From contig JAUSAG010000045.1 of assembly GCA_030652995.1 (NCBI GenBank), positions 1 through 57,970 of the forward strand: 57,970 nucleotides of DNA, given 5' to 3'. Position numbers and translations under genes: made by a program. The notes beneath the pieces were generated by a model. That model had not been told where the DNA came from. It was given only the letters and a program-made list of their open reading frames with translations, and did not search any database. The first letter of the stretch is position 1. Every line of letters begins with the position of its first letter. Below are positions 19,287 through 28,058 of the stretch, one piece after another. Origin of the DNA: Methylotenera sp. (GTDB lineage Bacteria; Pseudomonadota; Gammaproteobacteria; Burkholderiales; Methylophilaceae).

Positions 19287-21059
19287 TTAACCGCTTTTTA
19301 TCAGATTAACGATGCTCAATGCTACCGCTTCTGCCACTTTAATGCCATCCACACCAGCCGATAAAATACCCCCTGCATAGCCTGCGCCTTCGCCACAAGG
19401 GTATAAGCCTTGGGTATTGATGCTTTGCAAAGTAACATCGTCACGCCTGATGCGGATGGGCGATGATGTGCGCGTTTCTACGCCTGTGAGTACACCATCA
19501 GCCAAATCAAAGCCTTTAACTTGTTTGGCAAACTCAGGTATCGCCTCACGAATTGCCGTAATGGCAAATTCAGGGAGTGCTGTGTCTAAATTGGTGAGAT
19601 GCACCCCAGGCGCGTAAGAAGGCGTGACTTCGCCAAACTTGGTAGAAGGCTTATTGGCTAAAAAGTCGCCAATCAATTGTCCGGGAGCGTTGTAATTACT
19701 GCCGCCCAGCACAAACGCACGGCCTTCCAGTTTGCGTTGCAATTCCATGCCAGCAAGCGGATTATCAGGATAATCTATTTCAGGTGTAATGCCTACCACG
19801 ATGCCCGCATTAGCATTACGCTCATTGCGGCTATATTGGCTCATGCCGTTGGTGACCACGCAGTTTGGTTCAGAGGCGGCGGCTACCACCGTGCCACCAG
19901 GGCACATACAAAAACTATAAACAGAGCGCCCATTTTTAGCGTGATGCACCAACTTGTAATCAGCCGCACCCAATTTTGATAGCAAATCCTCATTGTAACT
20001 TTTACCGTACCTAGCCTGATCAATCAGTGACTGCGGGTGCTCAATGCGAAAGCCGATGGAGAATGGTTTAGCTTCAATATAAATACCTTTGCGATACACC
20101 ATTTCAAAGGTATCGCGTGCGCTGTGGCCAACAGCTAATACTAGATGATTGGTTGCAATGCGCTCGCCTGTTTGCAACACCACGCCCTGCACTGCGTTAT
20201 GCCCATGCTTATCCTTTACGATTTCAATATCATCTACGCGCGCTTCAAAACGAATTTCACCGCCTAGCTCAATAATGGCGTTACGCATAGCCTCCACTAC
20301 GCCCACTAATCTAAATGTGCCGATGTGCGGGTGGCTCACATACATAATTTCTTCAGGCGCACCGGCTTTTACAAACTCCTGTATGACCTTGCGACCATAG
20401 TGTTTAGGGTCTTTAATTTGGCTGTAAAGCTTGCCGTCAGAGAACGTGCCCGCGCCGCCTTCACCAAACTGTACGTTAGATTCAGGGTTAAGCACGTTTT
20501 TACGCCACAACCCCCAAGTATCTTTAGTGCGCTCGCGCACGGCTTTACCACGCTCTAATACAATAGGCTTAAAACCTGATTGCGCTAAAATGAGCGCGGC
20601 AAAGATGCCGGCAGGGCCAAAACCTACCACCACAGGACGTGCTTCAAGATTAACGCCCTCGCCCTTTAGGAGATTAGCGGAGACTTGGCTGATGTAGTTT
20701 GTCAGCCTAGACGGTTGATTAGTTGCTTTATCAGAGGGCTGGGGTAAGGGTAAATTGCCACAATGATTTGCCATCGCCACAAATTTATATTCAGTATCAG
20801 GTGCTGGCTTAATATGTGCGTCTTTACGAAACTTGGCGAGAATCTTCGCCTCATTTTTAACTTGCACATCCAAGCTATATACATACAGAATTGCATGCGA
20901 TTTCCGTGCATCCACCCCACGTTTAAAAATATCAAAGTGAATCAAATCACCCTCAACGATTTCTAGCCGTTTGAGTAGCGCCGCTTTAATTTCATCGGCT
21001 TGGTGGGTAAGCGATTGGGCGTTTTCAATGGGAAGCTTAATTTCAGTAATGCGTAACAT
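19287..21059 (-). CDS. FAD-dependent dehydrogenase (COG2509 type)
   Basis: About 590 residues. A small N-terminal ferredoxin-like region (MLRITEIKLPIENA to about 95) is followed by an FAD-binding Rossmann domain (VVVGFGPAGIFAALILAQSG) and a C-terminal FAD motif (GLYPCGEGAGYAGGILSAGVDGIKVAEAVA). This matches the widespread family of predicted FAD-utilising dehydrogenases, whose substrate is unknown. I chose the ATG at 21059; a TTG two codons earlier is possible. hda lies upstream after a 42-nt gap. Confidence 0.88.
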   Translation of the reverse strand: MLRITEIKLPIENAQSLTHQADEIKAALLKRLEIVEGDLIHFDIFKRGVDARKSHAILYVYSLDVQVKNEAKILAKFRKDAHIKPAPDTEYKFVAMANHCGNLPLPQPSDKATNQPSRLTNYISQVSANLLKGEGVNLEARPVVVGFGPAGIFAALILAQSGFKPIVLERGKAVRERTKDTWGLWRKNVLNPESNVQFGEGGAGTFSDGKLYSQIKDPKHYGRKVIQEFVKAGAPEEIMYVSHPHIGTFRLVGVVEAMRNAIIELGGEIRFEARVDDIEIVKDKHGHNAVQGVVLQTGERIATNHLVLAVGHSARDTFEMVYRKGIYIEAKPFSIGFRIEHPQSLIDQARYGKSYNEDLLSKLGAADYKLVHHAKNGRSVYSFCMCPGGTVVAAASEPNCVVTNGMSQYSRNERNANAGIVVGITPEIDYPDNPLAGMELQRKLEGRAFVLGGSNYNAPGQLIGDFLANKPSTKFGEVTPSYAPGVHLTNLDTALPEFAITAIREAIPEFAKQVKGFDLADGVLTGVETRTSSPIRIRRDDVTLQSINTQGLYPCGEGAGYAGGILSAGVDGIKVAEAVALSIVNLIKSG

Positions 21060-21101
21060 TTTCAACCTTATGGATAGTGTTTATCTATCAAGTGAGTAAT
21101 T

Positions 21102-21725
21102 TTAAATCTCCAGATTCAACTGCAACAACTTCTTCAGCATCGGCACAGTCACTGGTTTTTTCTCAGTAAGCGACCATACATCCAGCGCATCTAACACTGT
21201 CATCAATGTGGGTAAGTCGCGACGTAAATAGCGCAGGCAATAATCCACCACTTCATCAGGCAGCCTCATACCACGTTCATTGGCATGGGTTTTGATGGCT
21301 TGCGCTTTTTCTTCATCGGTGAGCGGGTGTAGTTGATACACCAAACCCCAAGCAAGGCGGGTGGCGAGGTCGTCTCGCAACCCCATTTGCGTGGGAGCGG
21401 CGATGCCGCTGGTGATGAGGACGCCGTTTGCGGCACGTAGTTGGTTAAATTGGTCGAACAGGGCGATTTGCGCCGCTTCATTGAGCGTATGTACATCATC
21501 CGCAATATAAAGTGGCAATTCAGTTGTCTGCGCCGCACGCTGGCAGGCTTGCAACAGATGGCTTTTACCACTCCCTTTTGCGCCCCATAAATAGATAAAT
21601 CGCGCTTCTGCTACGTTATCCAAGGCGAGCTTTAAATTATACAAGGCTTCAGCATTGCGCCCTGCAATAAAGTTACTAAGCGTTTGTGGGGCAGGCGGTT
21701 GAATGTCGAGTAAGAGTTGTTTCAA
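21102..21725 (-). CDS. hda: DnaA regulatory inactivator Hda
   Basis: AAA+ protein of 207 residues related to DnaA domain III without the DNA-binding domain. It has a DnaA-like sandwich (MKQLLLDIQPPAPQTLSNFI), a Walker A variant WGAKGSGKSHLLQA, a Walker B region around LYIADDVHTL, and the arginine-finger region DLATRLAWGLVYQL. With the sliding clamp it stimulates ATP hydrolysis by DnaA. The start is a TTG that overlaps the perM stop (TTGA), so it is translationally coupled. The clamp-binding N-terminus (QLLLDI) supports this start. Confidence 0.93.
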   Translation of the reverse strand: MKQLLLDIQPPAPQTLSNFIAGRNAEALYNLKLALDNVAEARFIYLWGAKGSGKSHLLQACQRAAQTTELPLYIADDVHTLNEAAQIALFDQFNQLRAANGVLITSGIAAPTQMGLRDDLATRLAWGLVYQLHPLTDEEKAQAIKTHANERGMRLPDEVVDYCLRYLRRDLPTLMTVLDALDVWSLTEKKPVTVPMLKKLLQLNLEI

Positions 21726-22798
21726 GTGTTGCTACCCGTATAAAAATGACTTTGTAAATAGCGTGCTTTAGCGTGCCTAAACCCCACCGCGATGGCAGCA
21801 GAGACTGGCAGTGCCAGCAATACGCCGGCAAAGCCGAACAATTGCCCACCAGCCATTAAAGCAAAAATTACCACCAATGGATGTAAGCCGATGCGGTCAC
21901 CCACCAAGTACGGCGTAAGTGCCATGCTTTCTACAGTCTGCCCTAAGCCGAACACAATTAGAATTGGAATGAGGTCATGCAAAGTGCCGAATTGCAACAA
22001 CGCCGAAAGTACGGCAAGGCCTAATCCCAAACCAATGCCCAGATAAGGCACAAACCCTAGTAGGCCTGAGAGTATGCCAATCGGCAACGCCAGCTCTAAC
22101 CCTACCAGCCACAGGCCCGTAGCATAAAAAATACTCATTAGCACCATTACCGTAAGCTGTCCGCGTAAAAATTCCGCAAGCACCGCATCAATTTCAACCG
22201 CGATTTCTTTGGTCTTTGCGATGAGTGTTCTAGGAATAAGATGGCTGATTTTTTCAATGATGATATTCCAATCGACCAAAAGATAAAACAGCACCAATGG
22301 AATCAGCACCAAGTTGGCAAGCAAGCCAACAATAGCCAAACCTTGGCTACTCAAGCCAAGTGCTAGTTGCTTGGCAAGGTTGCCGGAGGTTTGCCAGTTA
22401 TCGGTCAATAGTTGCTTGATTTGTGCAAGATCAATGTTAAGTGCAACATTAAAGTGCGTTTGTAGCCATGGTTCAACATGCGTTTTTGCCGCATTGAAAT
22501 ACGCAGGGAGTTTTTTCGATAATAATAAAATTTCTTTTTGCAACAATGGAATCACAATCAGCAAAATTAAAAGCAGTGCTGCAAAAAATAACAACATCAC
22601 CAACAGCGTTGCGACTGTTCGACTTGGACTGAATTTTTTATAGTGAAATGCATCAATTTTATTAACGAGCGGGTTAGCAATGTAAGCCAAAATCGCCGCG
22701 ATTAAAAATGGCGTGAGTATTGGGCTTAGTAGGTAAACCAAGCCGAAAAATACAAGGCCTGCAACCCCCCAGAATGTATTGGTGTGCTTATTGATCAT
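21722..22798 (-). CDS. AI-2E/PerM-family membrane permease
   Basis: 358 residues with about eight membrane spans. The family pattern includes the long periplasmic loop after residue 85 and the C-terminal block GFVPYLGIGLGLG, then LTPYLVGDRIGLHPLVVIFALMAGG split by short loops. PerM-like proteins are transporters of mostly unknown substrate. The hda-perM pair divergent from purM is a common betaproteobacterial arrangement. hda overlaps its stop codon. Confidence 0.9.
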   Translation of the reverse strand: MINKHTNTFWGVAGLVFFGLVYLLSPILTPFLIAAILAYIANPLVNKIDAFHYKKFSPSRTVATLLVMLLFFAALLLILLIVIPLLQKEILLLSKKLPAYFNAAKTHVEPWLQTHFNVALNIDLAQIKQLLTDNWQTSGNLAKQLALGLSSQGLAIVGLLANLVLIPLVLFYLLVDWNIIIEKISHLIPRTLIAKTKEIAVEIDAVLAEFLRGQLTVMVLMSIFYATGLWLVGLELALPIGILSGLLGFVPYLGIGLGLGLAVLSALLQFGTLHDLIPILIVFGLGQTVESMALTPYLVGDRIGLHPLVVIFALMAGGQLFGFAGVLLALPVSAAIAVGFRHAKARYLQSHFYTGSNT

Positions 22799-22857
22799 AA
22801 AGCTCGCTATTCCAGCCTATCTAGCATTTTGGTTTACCTAACTAACTCAACTGAGCT

Positions 22858-22908
22858 TTCTGTTAAACCAGCATTTCAGATAAACCGGCATTTCGGTTAA
22901 AATGCCAT
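22858..22908 (+). repeat. three tandem 17-bp imperfect repeats upstream of purM
   Basis: Units at 22858-22874 (TTTCTGTTAAACCAGCA), 22875-22891 (TTTCAGATAAACCGGCA) and 22892-22908 (TTTCGGTTAAAATGCCA). The third contains TTAAAAT, a likely -10 of purM. A weaker related copy (GCATTTTGGTTTACC) lies at about 22825. They may be operator half-sites or tandem promoter duplicates. Confidence 0.6.
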
Positions 22909-22949
22909 TATAACGACAGAACACCTTTTTTGCAGAAAGCGAGAATACC

Positions 22950-23999
22950 TTGAGTGCCAATGATTCAGATAAAACTTCTATTAGCTACCGCGATGCAGGC
23001 GTGGATATGGAGGCGGGCGATGCGCTCGTAGAGCAAATTAAACCATTTGCCAAGCGCACTATGCGCCCTGAAGTATTAGCCGGCATCGGTGGTTTTGGTT
23101 CACTATTTGCGCTACCACAAAAGTACAAAGAGCCAATTTTAGTTTCAGGGACTGATGGCGTAGGCACTAAGCTTAAACTTGCTTTTGAATTGAATAAACA
23201 CGATACCGTTGGCATTGATTTAGTCGCCATGAGTGTGAACGACATTTTGGTGCAAGGCGCTGAACCGCTATTCTTTTTGGATTACTTTGCTTGCGGCAAG
23301 TTAGAAGTTGGTACGGCCGCGCTTGTGATTAAAGGCATTGCAGAAGGCTGTGAGCAATCTGGCTGCGCGTTGGTGGGGGGAGAAACGGCAGAAATGCCAG
23401 GCATGTATCCAGCAGGCGAATATGACTTGGCAGGCTTTGCTGTGGGTTGTGTAGATAAAGCTAATATTATTAACGGCACGACCATTGCGGCGGGTGATGT
23501 ATTGCTGGGCTTGGCTTCAAGCGGCGCGCATTCAAACGGCTATTCACTGATTCGTAAGCTCATTGAAAAATCAGGCATTGACTTTGAGTCGGACTTCCAT
23601 GGTAAAAAATTCAAAGACGTAGTGATGGCGCCTACGCGTATTTATGTGAAATCTTTACTAAAACTGATTGAAGCCATGCCGGTAAAAGGCATGGCGCATA
23701 TCACCGGTGGCGGCATCACCGAAAATATTCCACGCGTGCTGCCAGCAGGCTTAACTGCTGAGATTAAAGCGGCTAGCTGGCAGTTGCCACCGCTGTTTCA
23801 ATGGCTGCAAGCGCAGGGCAACATGGTACCAAGTGAAATGTATAAAACTTTCAACTGCGGCATTGGTATGGCGGTGATTGTGGCAAAAGAGCATGCGGCA
23901 GCGGCTAAAGCATTACTGGAAACTTCCGGTGAAACTGTGTTTGAAATTGGCCAAATTCGCGCACAAAATGCAGGTGAAGCACCGACCATTGTCGTTTAG
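22950..23999 (+). CDS. purM: phosphoribosylformylglycinamidine cyclo-ligase
   Basis: AIR synthetase of 349 residues, fifth step of purine synthesis, ATP-dependent. Blocks: [61 protein letters not shown] and [16 protein letters not shown]. The start is TTG at 22950, preceded by AGCGAGAA, because the conserved N-terminus begins only 10 codons later and no ATG precedes it. It diverges from perM across about 150 bp. purN is not next to it. Confidence 0.96.
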   Translation: MSANDSDKTSISYRDAGVDMEAGDALVEQIKPFAKRTMRPEVLAGIGGFGSLFALPQKYKEPILVSGTDGVGTKLKLAFELNKHDTVGIDLVAMSVNDILVQGAEPLFFLDYFACGKLEVGTAALVIKGIAEGCEQSGCALVGGETAEMPGMYPAGEYDLAGFAVGCVDKANIINGTTIAAGDVLLGLASSGAHSNGYSLIRKLIEKSGIDFESDFHGKKFKDVVMAPTRIYVKSLLKLIEAMPVKGMAHITGGGITENIPRVLPAGLTAEIKAASWQLPPLFQWLQAQGNMVPSEMYKTFNCGIGMAVIVAKEHAAAAKALLETSGETVFEIGQIRAQNAGEAPTIVV

Positions 24000-24069
24000 T
24001 TGGTTTTGTAGGTAACGATTGCTGGTTTGATGCGTTAAAGGTGATGTGTCTTAAATTAAAGGGATTTTT

Positions 24070-24798
24070 ATGTTTAATCACATCAAAGGGTTGAGTGTTG
24101 TGTTTTTTCTGTTTGCAGGCTCAATCGCATTCGCACAGCCAGCCATAACATCAAAAACTGCGTTACCTAAAAAGATTCAGGCTACGTATGCAGTCACCAA
24201 AAACGGTCAGCCTTTCGCTAACGTACACGAGCAATTCTCAATCACTGACAATACTTATAAAGTGGAAAGCATTACCAAAGGCATTGGCGTTTATGCCTTG
24301 TTCGGTGAACGCCAATTAATCAGTGTTGGTGACGTTACAGCGCAAGGATTAAAGCCAAGCCGCTTTGAGCTGCATCAAGGCGATAATGCAAAAAAATCAT
24401 TATTGGCGGATTTTGACTGGGTAAAACAAAATTTAACCATGACAGTAAAAGGCAAGGTGAAAGAAGCAAGCCTTGCACTAGGGTCGCAAGATTTAGCAAG
24501 CTACGCCTACCAATTTATGTTTTTGCCTACGCCACTAAAAGACACCATTACAGTAGTACTCACAACTGGTAAAAAGCTGAACCATTACCACTATAAAATC
24601 AACCCCGTGTTGGAAGTCATTGAGAATGCCGGGGTGCAGTACAAAACCCTGCATCTTGAGCAATCTGATCAAAACAGCGCTGAAACTAAAGAGCTGTGGT
24701 TAGCTACTGAGCATTATTATGTGCCAGTGCGCATTATGATGATTGACGAAAATGGGCAAAAGCTCGAGCAAACATTAACTGAATTACACATAGAGTAG
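24070..24798 (+). CDS. DUF3108 exported protein
   Basis: 242 residues with a signal peptide (hydrophobic 8-22, cleavage after FAQ). The body is a beta-rich periplasmic domain of the DUF3108 type (KIQATYAVTKNGQPFANVHEQ; KELWLATEHYYVPVRIMMID), a lipocalin-like fold found near the purM/purN locus in many betaproteobacteria. The function is not known. AAAGGGATTTTT before the ATG gives a good ribosome-binding site. Confidence 0.8.
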   Translation: MFNHIKGLSVVFFLFAGSIAFAQPAITSKTALPKKIQATYAVTKNGQPFANVHEQFSITDNTYKVESITKGIGVYALFGERQLISVGDVTAQGLKPSRFELHQGDNAKKSLLADFDWVKQNLTMTVKGKVKEASLALGSQDLASYAYQFMFLPTPLKDTITVVLTTGKKLNHYHYKINPVLEVIENAGVQYKTLHLEQSDQNSAETKELWLATEHYYVPVRIMMIDENGQKLEQTLTELHIE

Positions 24799-24848
24799 GT
24801 GCGGGTGTTCTGCATTTCTAATCACTACAATTTTTAAAGAGAATCAAT

Positions 24849-26456
24849 ATGACGCCTAATTTAATACGGCAAGCTTCGGTAATGTTATCTAATCTGCTTG
24901 AATTCAACAGCCCCGCAGATGTGAAATTAAGCGAATTTTTTCGCAACAATCGTGATCTAGGCACTAAAGAGCGCGCCTTTGTGGCAGAAAGCGTTTATGG
25001 CGTGCTACGCCGTTTACGCTTTCTTAGCACAGTGACTGCTAATGATGAAAACGACCCTGATGATGCGCGTAAGCTGGTGCTGGCTTGGATGCTACGCATA
25101 CAAGGCATGAGTATTCAAAAAATCACACCGATGTTGAACGAACAGCAAATCGAGTGGGCGCATACCATTAAAGCAAAGTCTACCGAAAATATGCCATTAG
25201 CCGTACAAGCCGATGTGCGTGATTGGCTGTGGGATAAACTGGTTGCACAATATGGTGAAATTGAAGCTCTCACCATTGCGCGTAGCATGCACGAATCCGC
25301 CACGCTAGATCTACGCGTCAACACTATAAAAGCCACGCGCGATGAAGTGATGGCGAAATTCATCGCTGAAAATACTTCAGGCGAAACTAACATTACAAAA
25401 ACGCCTTATTCGCCGATCGGCCTACGTATGCCGCTACGTTTGAACATTAGCCGTCACGTGCTGTTTACCGAAGGCCAAATTGAAGTGCAAGACGAAGGCA
25501 GCCAGATATTGGCGCACTTGGTAGCACCCAAGCGCGGCATGATGGTGGCAGATTTTTGTGCCGGTGCAGGCGGAAAAACACTGGCGATGGGTGCATTAAT
25601 GCGCAACACTGGCCGTTTGTATGCATTTGATATATCAGCAAAACGCCTACATAGCCTAGGCCAGCGCTTAAAACGCTCAGGGTTAAGCAACCTCAATGCG
25701 CAAAGCATTAGTAGTGAAAACGACCCTAAACTAAAACGCTTAAACGGCAAGTTTGACCGTGTGCTGGTTGATGCGCCTTGTACTGGTTTAGGTACTTTGC
25801 GACGTAACCCAGACCTTAAATGGCGCCAAACGCCGCAAGATTTAGCTGAGCTTACCGTAAAACAGGCCAACATTTTAGCGCGTGCCGCCAAGTTGACCAA
25901 GGCTGGCGGGCGCCTGATTTACTCCACATGTAGCTTGCTTAAAGATGAGAATGAACAAATTGCTGAAGGTTTTTTAGCAACGCATCCTGATTTTAAATTA
26001 TTGAATGCCGCTGAGATTTTAAGGCAGCAGCAAATCGAACTAGATACGGGGTCATACCTAAAACTACTGCCACATTTACATAATACCGATGGCTTTTTTG
26101 CTGCGGTGTTTGAAAAGATAGACGCGACGGCGCCAGAGAAAAAAACTTCACCCTCAGTTACTATTGAGCCTGTGATAGCAGTAGCACCACCAGTTGCCGA
26201 GCCAAAAATCAAGAAACCGGCAACAGTCAAAAAAGCTGCAGTGCAGAAGAAGGTTAAACCAGCTGAAGTGGACACTGTAACAGACGACGTTGTATTGACC
26301 GAACCCTTACCGATCAAGACAAAAGAATCGGTAAAACCAAAAACTACCAAAGCAGTAAAAGAAAAAGTCGTGAAAGAAAAGGTAGTCAAAGCGGTCGCCA
26401 TTAAAGAAAAAGTGGCTAAACCTAAAGTGGTGAAAGTTAAGGCCGCTAAAGAATAA
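24849..26456 (+). CDS. RsmB/NOP-family rRNA cytosine methyltransferase with Lys-rich tail
   Basis: 535 residues. The N-terminal NusB-like helical region (1-140) is followed by the m5C methyltransferase domain: DFCAGAGGKTLAMG (SAM loop), DAPCTGLGTLRRNPD and YSTCSLLKDENE, the last two carrying the two catalytic Cys residues. It modifies a cytosine in 16S rRNA, most like RsmB. Residues about 427-535 form a low-complexity tail rich in Lys, Ala, Val and Pro with repeated KEKVVK/KPKVVK units, absent from typical RsmB. The tail is probably disordered and could bind RNA. The next gene starts 7 nt later. Confidence 0.88.
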   Translation: MTPNLIRQASVMLSNLLEFNSPADVKLSEFFRNNRDLGTKERAFVAESVYGVLRRLRFLSTVTANDENDPDDARKLVLAWMLRIQGMSIQKITPMLNEQQIEWAHTIKAKSTENMPLAVQADVRDWLWDKLVAQYGEIEALTIARSMHESATLDLRVNTIKATRDEVMAKFIAENTSGETNITKTPYSPIGLRMPLRLNISRHVLFTEGQIEVQDEGSQILAHLVAPKRGMMVADFCAGAGGKTLAMGALMRNTGRLYAFDISAKRLHSLGQRLKRSGLSNLNAQSISSENDPKLKRLNGKFDRVLVDAPCTGLGTLRRNPDLKWRQTPQDLAELTVKQANILARAAKLTKAGGRLIYSTCSLLKDENEQIAEGFLATHPDFKLLNAAEILRQQQIELDTGSYLKLLPHLHNTDGFFAAVFEKIDATAPEKKTSPSVTIEPVIAVAPPVAEPKIKKPATVKKAAVQKKVKPAEVDTVTDDVVLTEPLPIKTKESVKPKTTKAVKEKVVKEKVVKAVAIKEKVAKPKVVKVKAAKE

Positions 26457-26463
26457 CCAACTC

Positions 26464-27717
26464 GTGAAACTGCCCAGCCTTAACATTCAAATATTACTAG
26501 GTACCATTTTTGGTGTTGCCATTGGTTTATATTTTAACGAGCTAGGAGCTGATCACACTGTAGTAAAAAGTGGCTTGTATGCATCTGGCCTAATTGGCAC
26601 GCTATTTATTGATTTACTGAAAATGATTTTGATCCCACTGGTTTTATGCTCAATTTCGGTGGGCATCGCCAATCTGCGTCAACATCAACAAATGCATCGC
26701 GTTTGGGTAAGCGCGATGCTGTTTTTTGTCATCACCATGATGATTGCCATTAGCCTCGCATTAATTGCCGGCAATTATTTCAAACCTGGCAGTGGCTTGC
26801 AAATTACCATGTTTGAAAATTCCATGCAAAACTTTGAGGCAAAACAGTTACCGTTACCTGAGTTTTTCGCTCAATTTTTACATGGTTTATTTGTTAACCC
26901 ATTTACGGCACTAGCGCAGAACAATGTACTTGCCGTGGTGATGTTTGCGCTTATTTTAGGTATTACGCTGGTAATGGGTGGAGAGCGCTTTAATCAGGTT
27001 CGCACCTTGTTACAAGAGGCGCTGGATATCACAATGCTGATTGTAGGCTGGATCATGTACTTGGCACCGCTCGGCATTATGGCACTGCTGATTAAGCTGG
27101 TCGCGGCGCAAGATATAGTGATGTTAGGGATACTCGCCAAATTTGTTGCCGTGGTGGTTGGCACCACGTTACTGCATGGCATCGTTGTGTTGCCACTGAT
27201 TTTATACTTGTTTACAGCTAAGTCCCCTCTGTGGTTTTTACGTGGCGCGCGTGAGGCGTTGCTAACTGCCTTTGCCACCAGCTCAAGCGCGGCAACACTA
27301 CCCATTACCATGCGTTGCACAACACAGCATTTACACGTTAAACCAGAAATAGCCGGCTTTGTATTGCCGTTAGGCGCAACCGTCAATATGGATGGCACAG
27401 CGTTGTATGAAGCTGCGGCGGCACTATTTGTCGCCAACTTAGTCGGCATAGAGTTAAGCTTTGTGCAACAATTAGTCGTGTTTTTTATCGCAATGATCGC
27501 CGCCATGGGCGCACCGGGCATTCCAAGTGCAGGCATGGTGACCATGGTGATGGTATTGCAATCTGTGGGGCTACCAGCTGAGGCAATTGCCATTTTATTG
27601 CCAATAGACAGATTGCTAGATACCTTGCGTACTACCGTCAATGTAGAAGGCGATATGGTGGGCAGTTTAGTGGTACAGAAACTCACTTTGCACAACGCTA
27701 ATGAACCCGTTAACTAG
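26464..27717 (+). CDS. dicarboxylate/amino acid:cation symporter (DAACS family)
   Basis: 417-residue membrane transporter of the GltP/DctA type, importing C4-dicarboxylates or acidic amino acids with sodium or protons. Signatures: the serine-rich loop TAFATSSSAATLPITM, then LPLGATVNMDGTALYEA and APGIPSAGMVTM. The start is GTG at 26464, 7 nt after the RsmB-like gene. The substrate cannot be fixed from sequence. Confidence 0.92.
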   Translation: MKLPSLNIQILLGTIFGVAIGLYFNELGADHTVVKSGLYASGLIGTLFIDLLKMILIPLVLCSISVGIANLRQHQQMHRVWVSAMLFFVITMMIAISLALIAGNYFKPGSGLQITMFENSMQNFEAKQLPLPEFFAQFLHGLFVNPFTALAQNNVLAVVMFALILGITLVMGGERFNQVRTLLQEALDITMLIVGWIMYLAPLGIMALLIKLVAAQDIVMLGILAKFVAVVVGTTLLHGIVVLPLILYLFTAKSPLWFLRGAREALLTAFATSSSAATLPITMRCTTQHLHVKPEIAGFVLPLGATVNMDGTALYEAAAALFVANLVGIELSFVQQLVVFFIAMIAAMGAPGIPSAGMVTMVMVLQSVGLPAEAIAILLPIDRLLDTLRTTVNVEGDMVGSLVVQKLTLHNANEPVN

Positions 27718-27719
27718 CG

Positions 27720-27917
27720 TTAAATAATCCTAGAAACTGCAGTTGAACGCGCCCGCGTGCGCGATTTTAAGGTGGCCTGACAAGACGCGATGAGGCGCAT
27801 GACCGCCCCTGCAACGAAGAGCAACACCGGCAGAGCACTTGAAAGTCGCGTAATCGGGTGCGTAGCGGACTCACCTAAATGGTGAACGTTATCGAAGACA
27901 ATAAACGCAGCGTTCAT
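27720..27917 (-). pseudogene. possible decayed PEP-CTERM protein tail
   Basis: Within a 341-bp stretch lacking an intact gene (27718-28058), the minus strand encodes a 65-residue fragment. It has a VFDNV segment followed by a hydrophobic SALPVLLFVAGAVMRL helix and an Arg-rich tail. That order resembles the end of exported PEP-CTERM/VPLPA proteins, but there is no full gene and no start context. GC is higher than in the genes on the left and similar to relA. I treat it as a remnant; it could also be chance. Confidence 0.25.
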
Positions 27918-28058
27918 GCGCTCTCACGAAGAAAAATAAGCGGTCAACTGCGGTTTTTAGGATAATGGCTGTAACTAGAATTACATTGTCCTAGCTTACG
28001 TTACCATCTATTTTGAGTAAATTGAAAAAGCCACTTTGGTTAGCAGTCTATTCAACAA

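Noticed and set aside
26994-27695. 233-codon antisense frame opposite the symporter
   Set aside because: No ribosome-binding site and no family; it overlaps a clear DAACS gene throughout.
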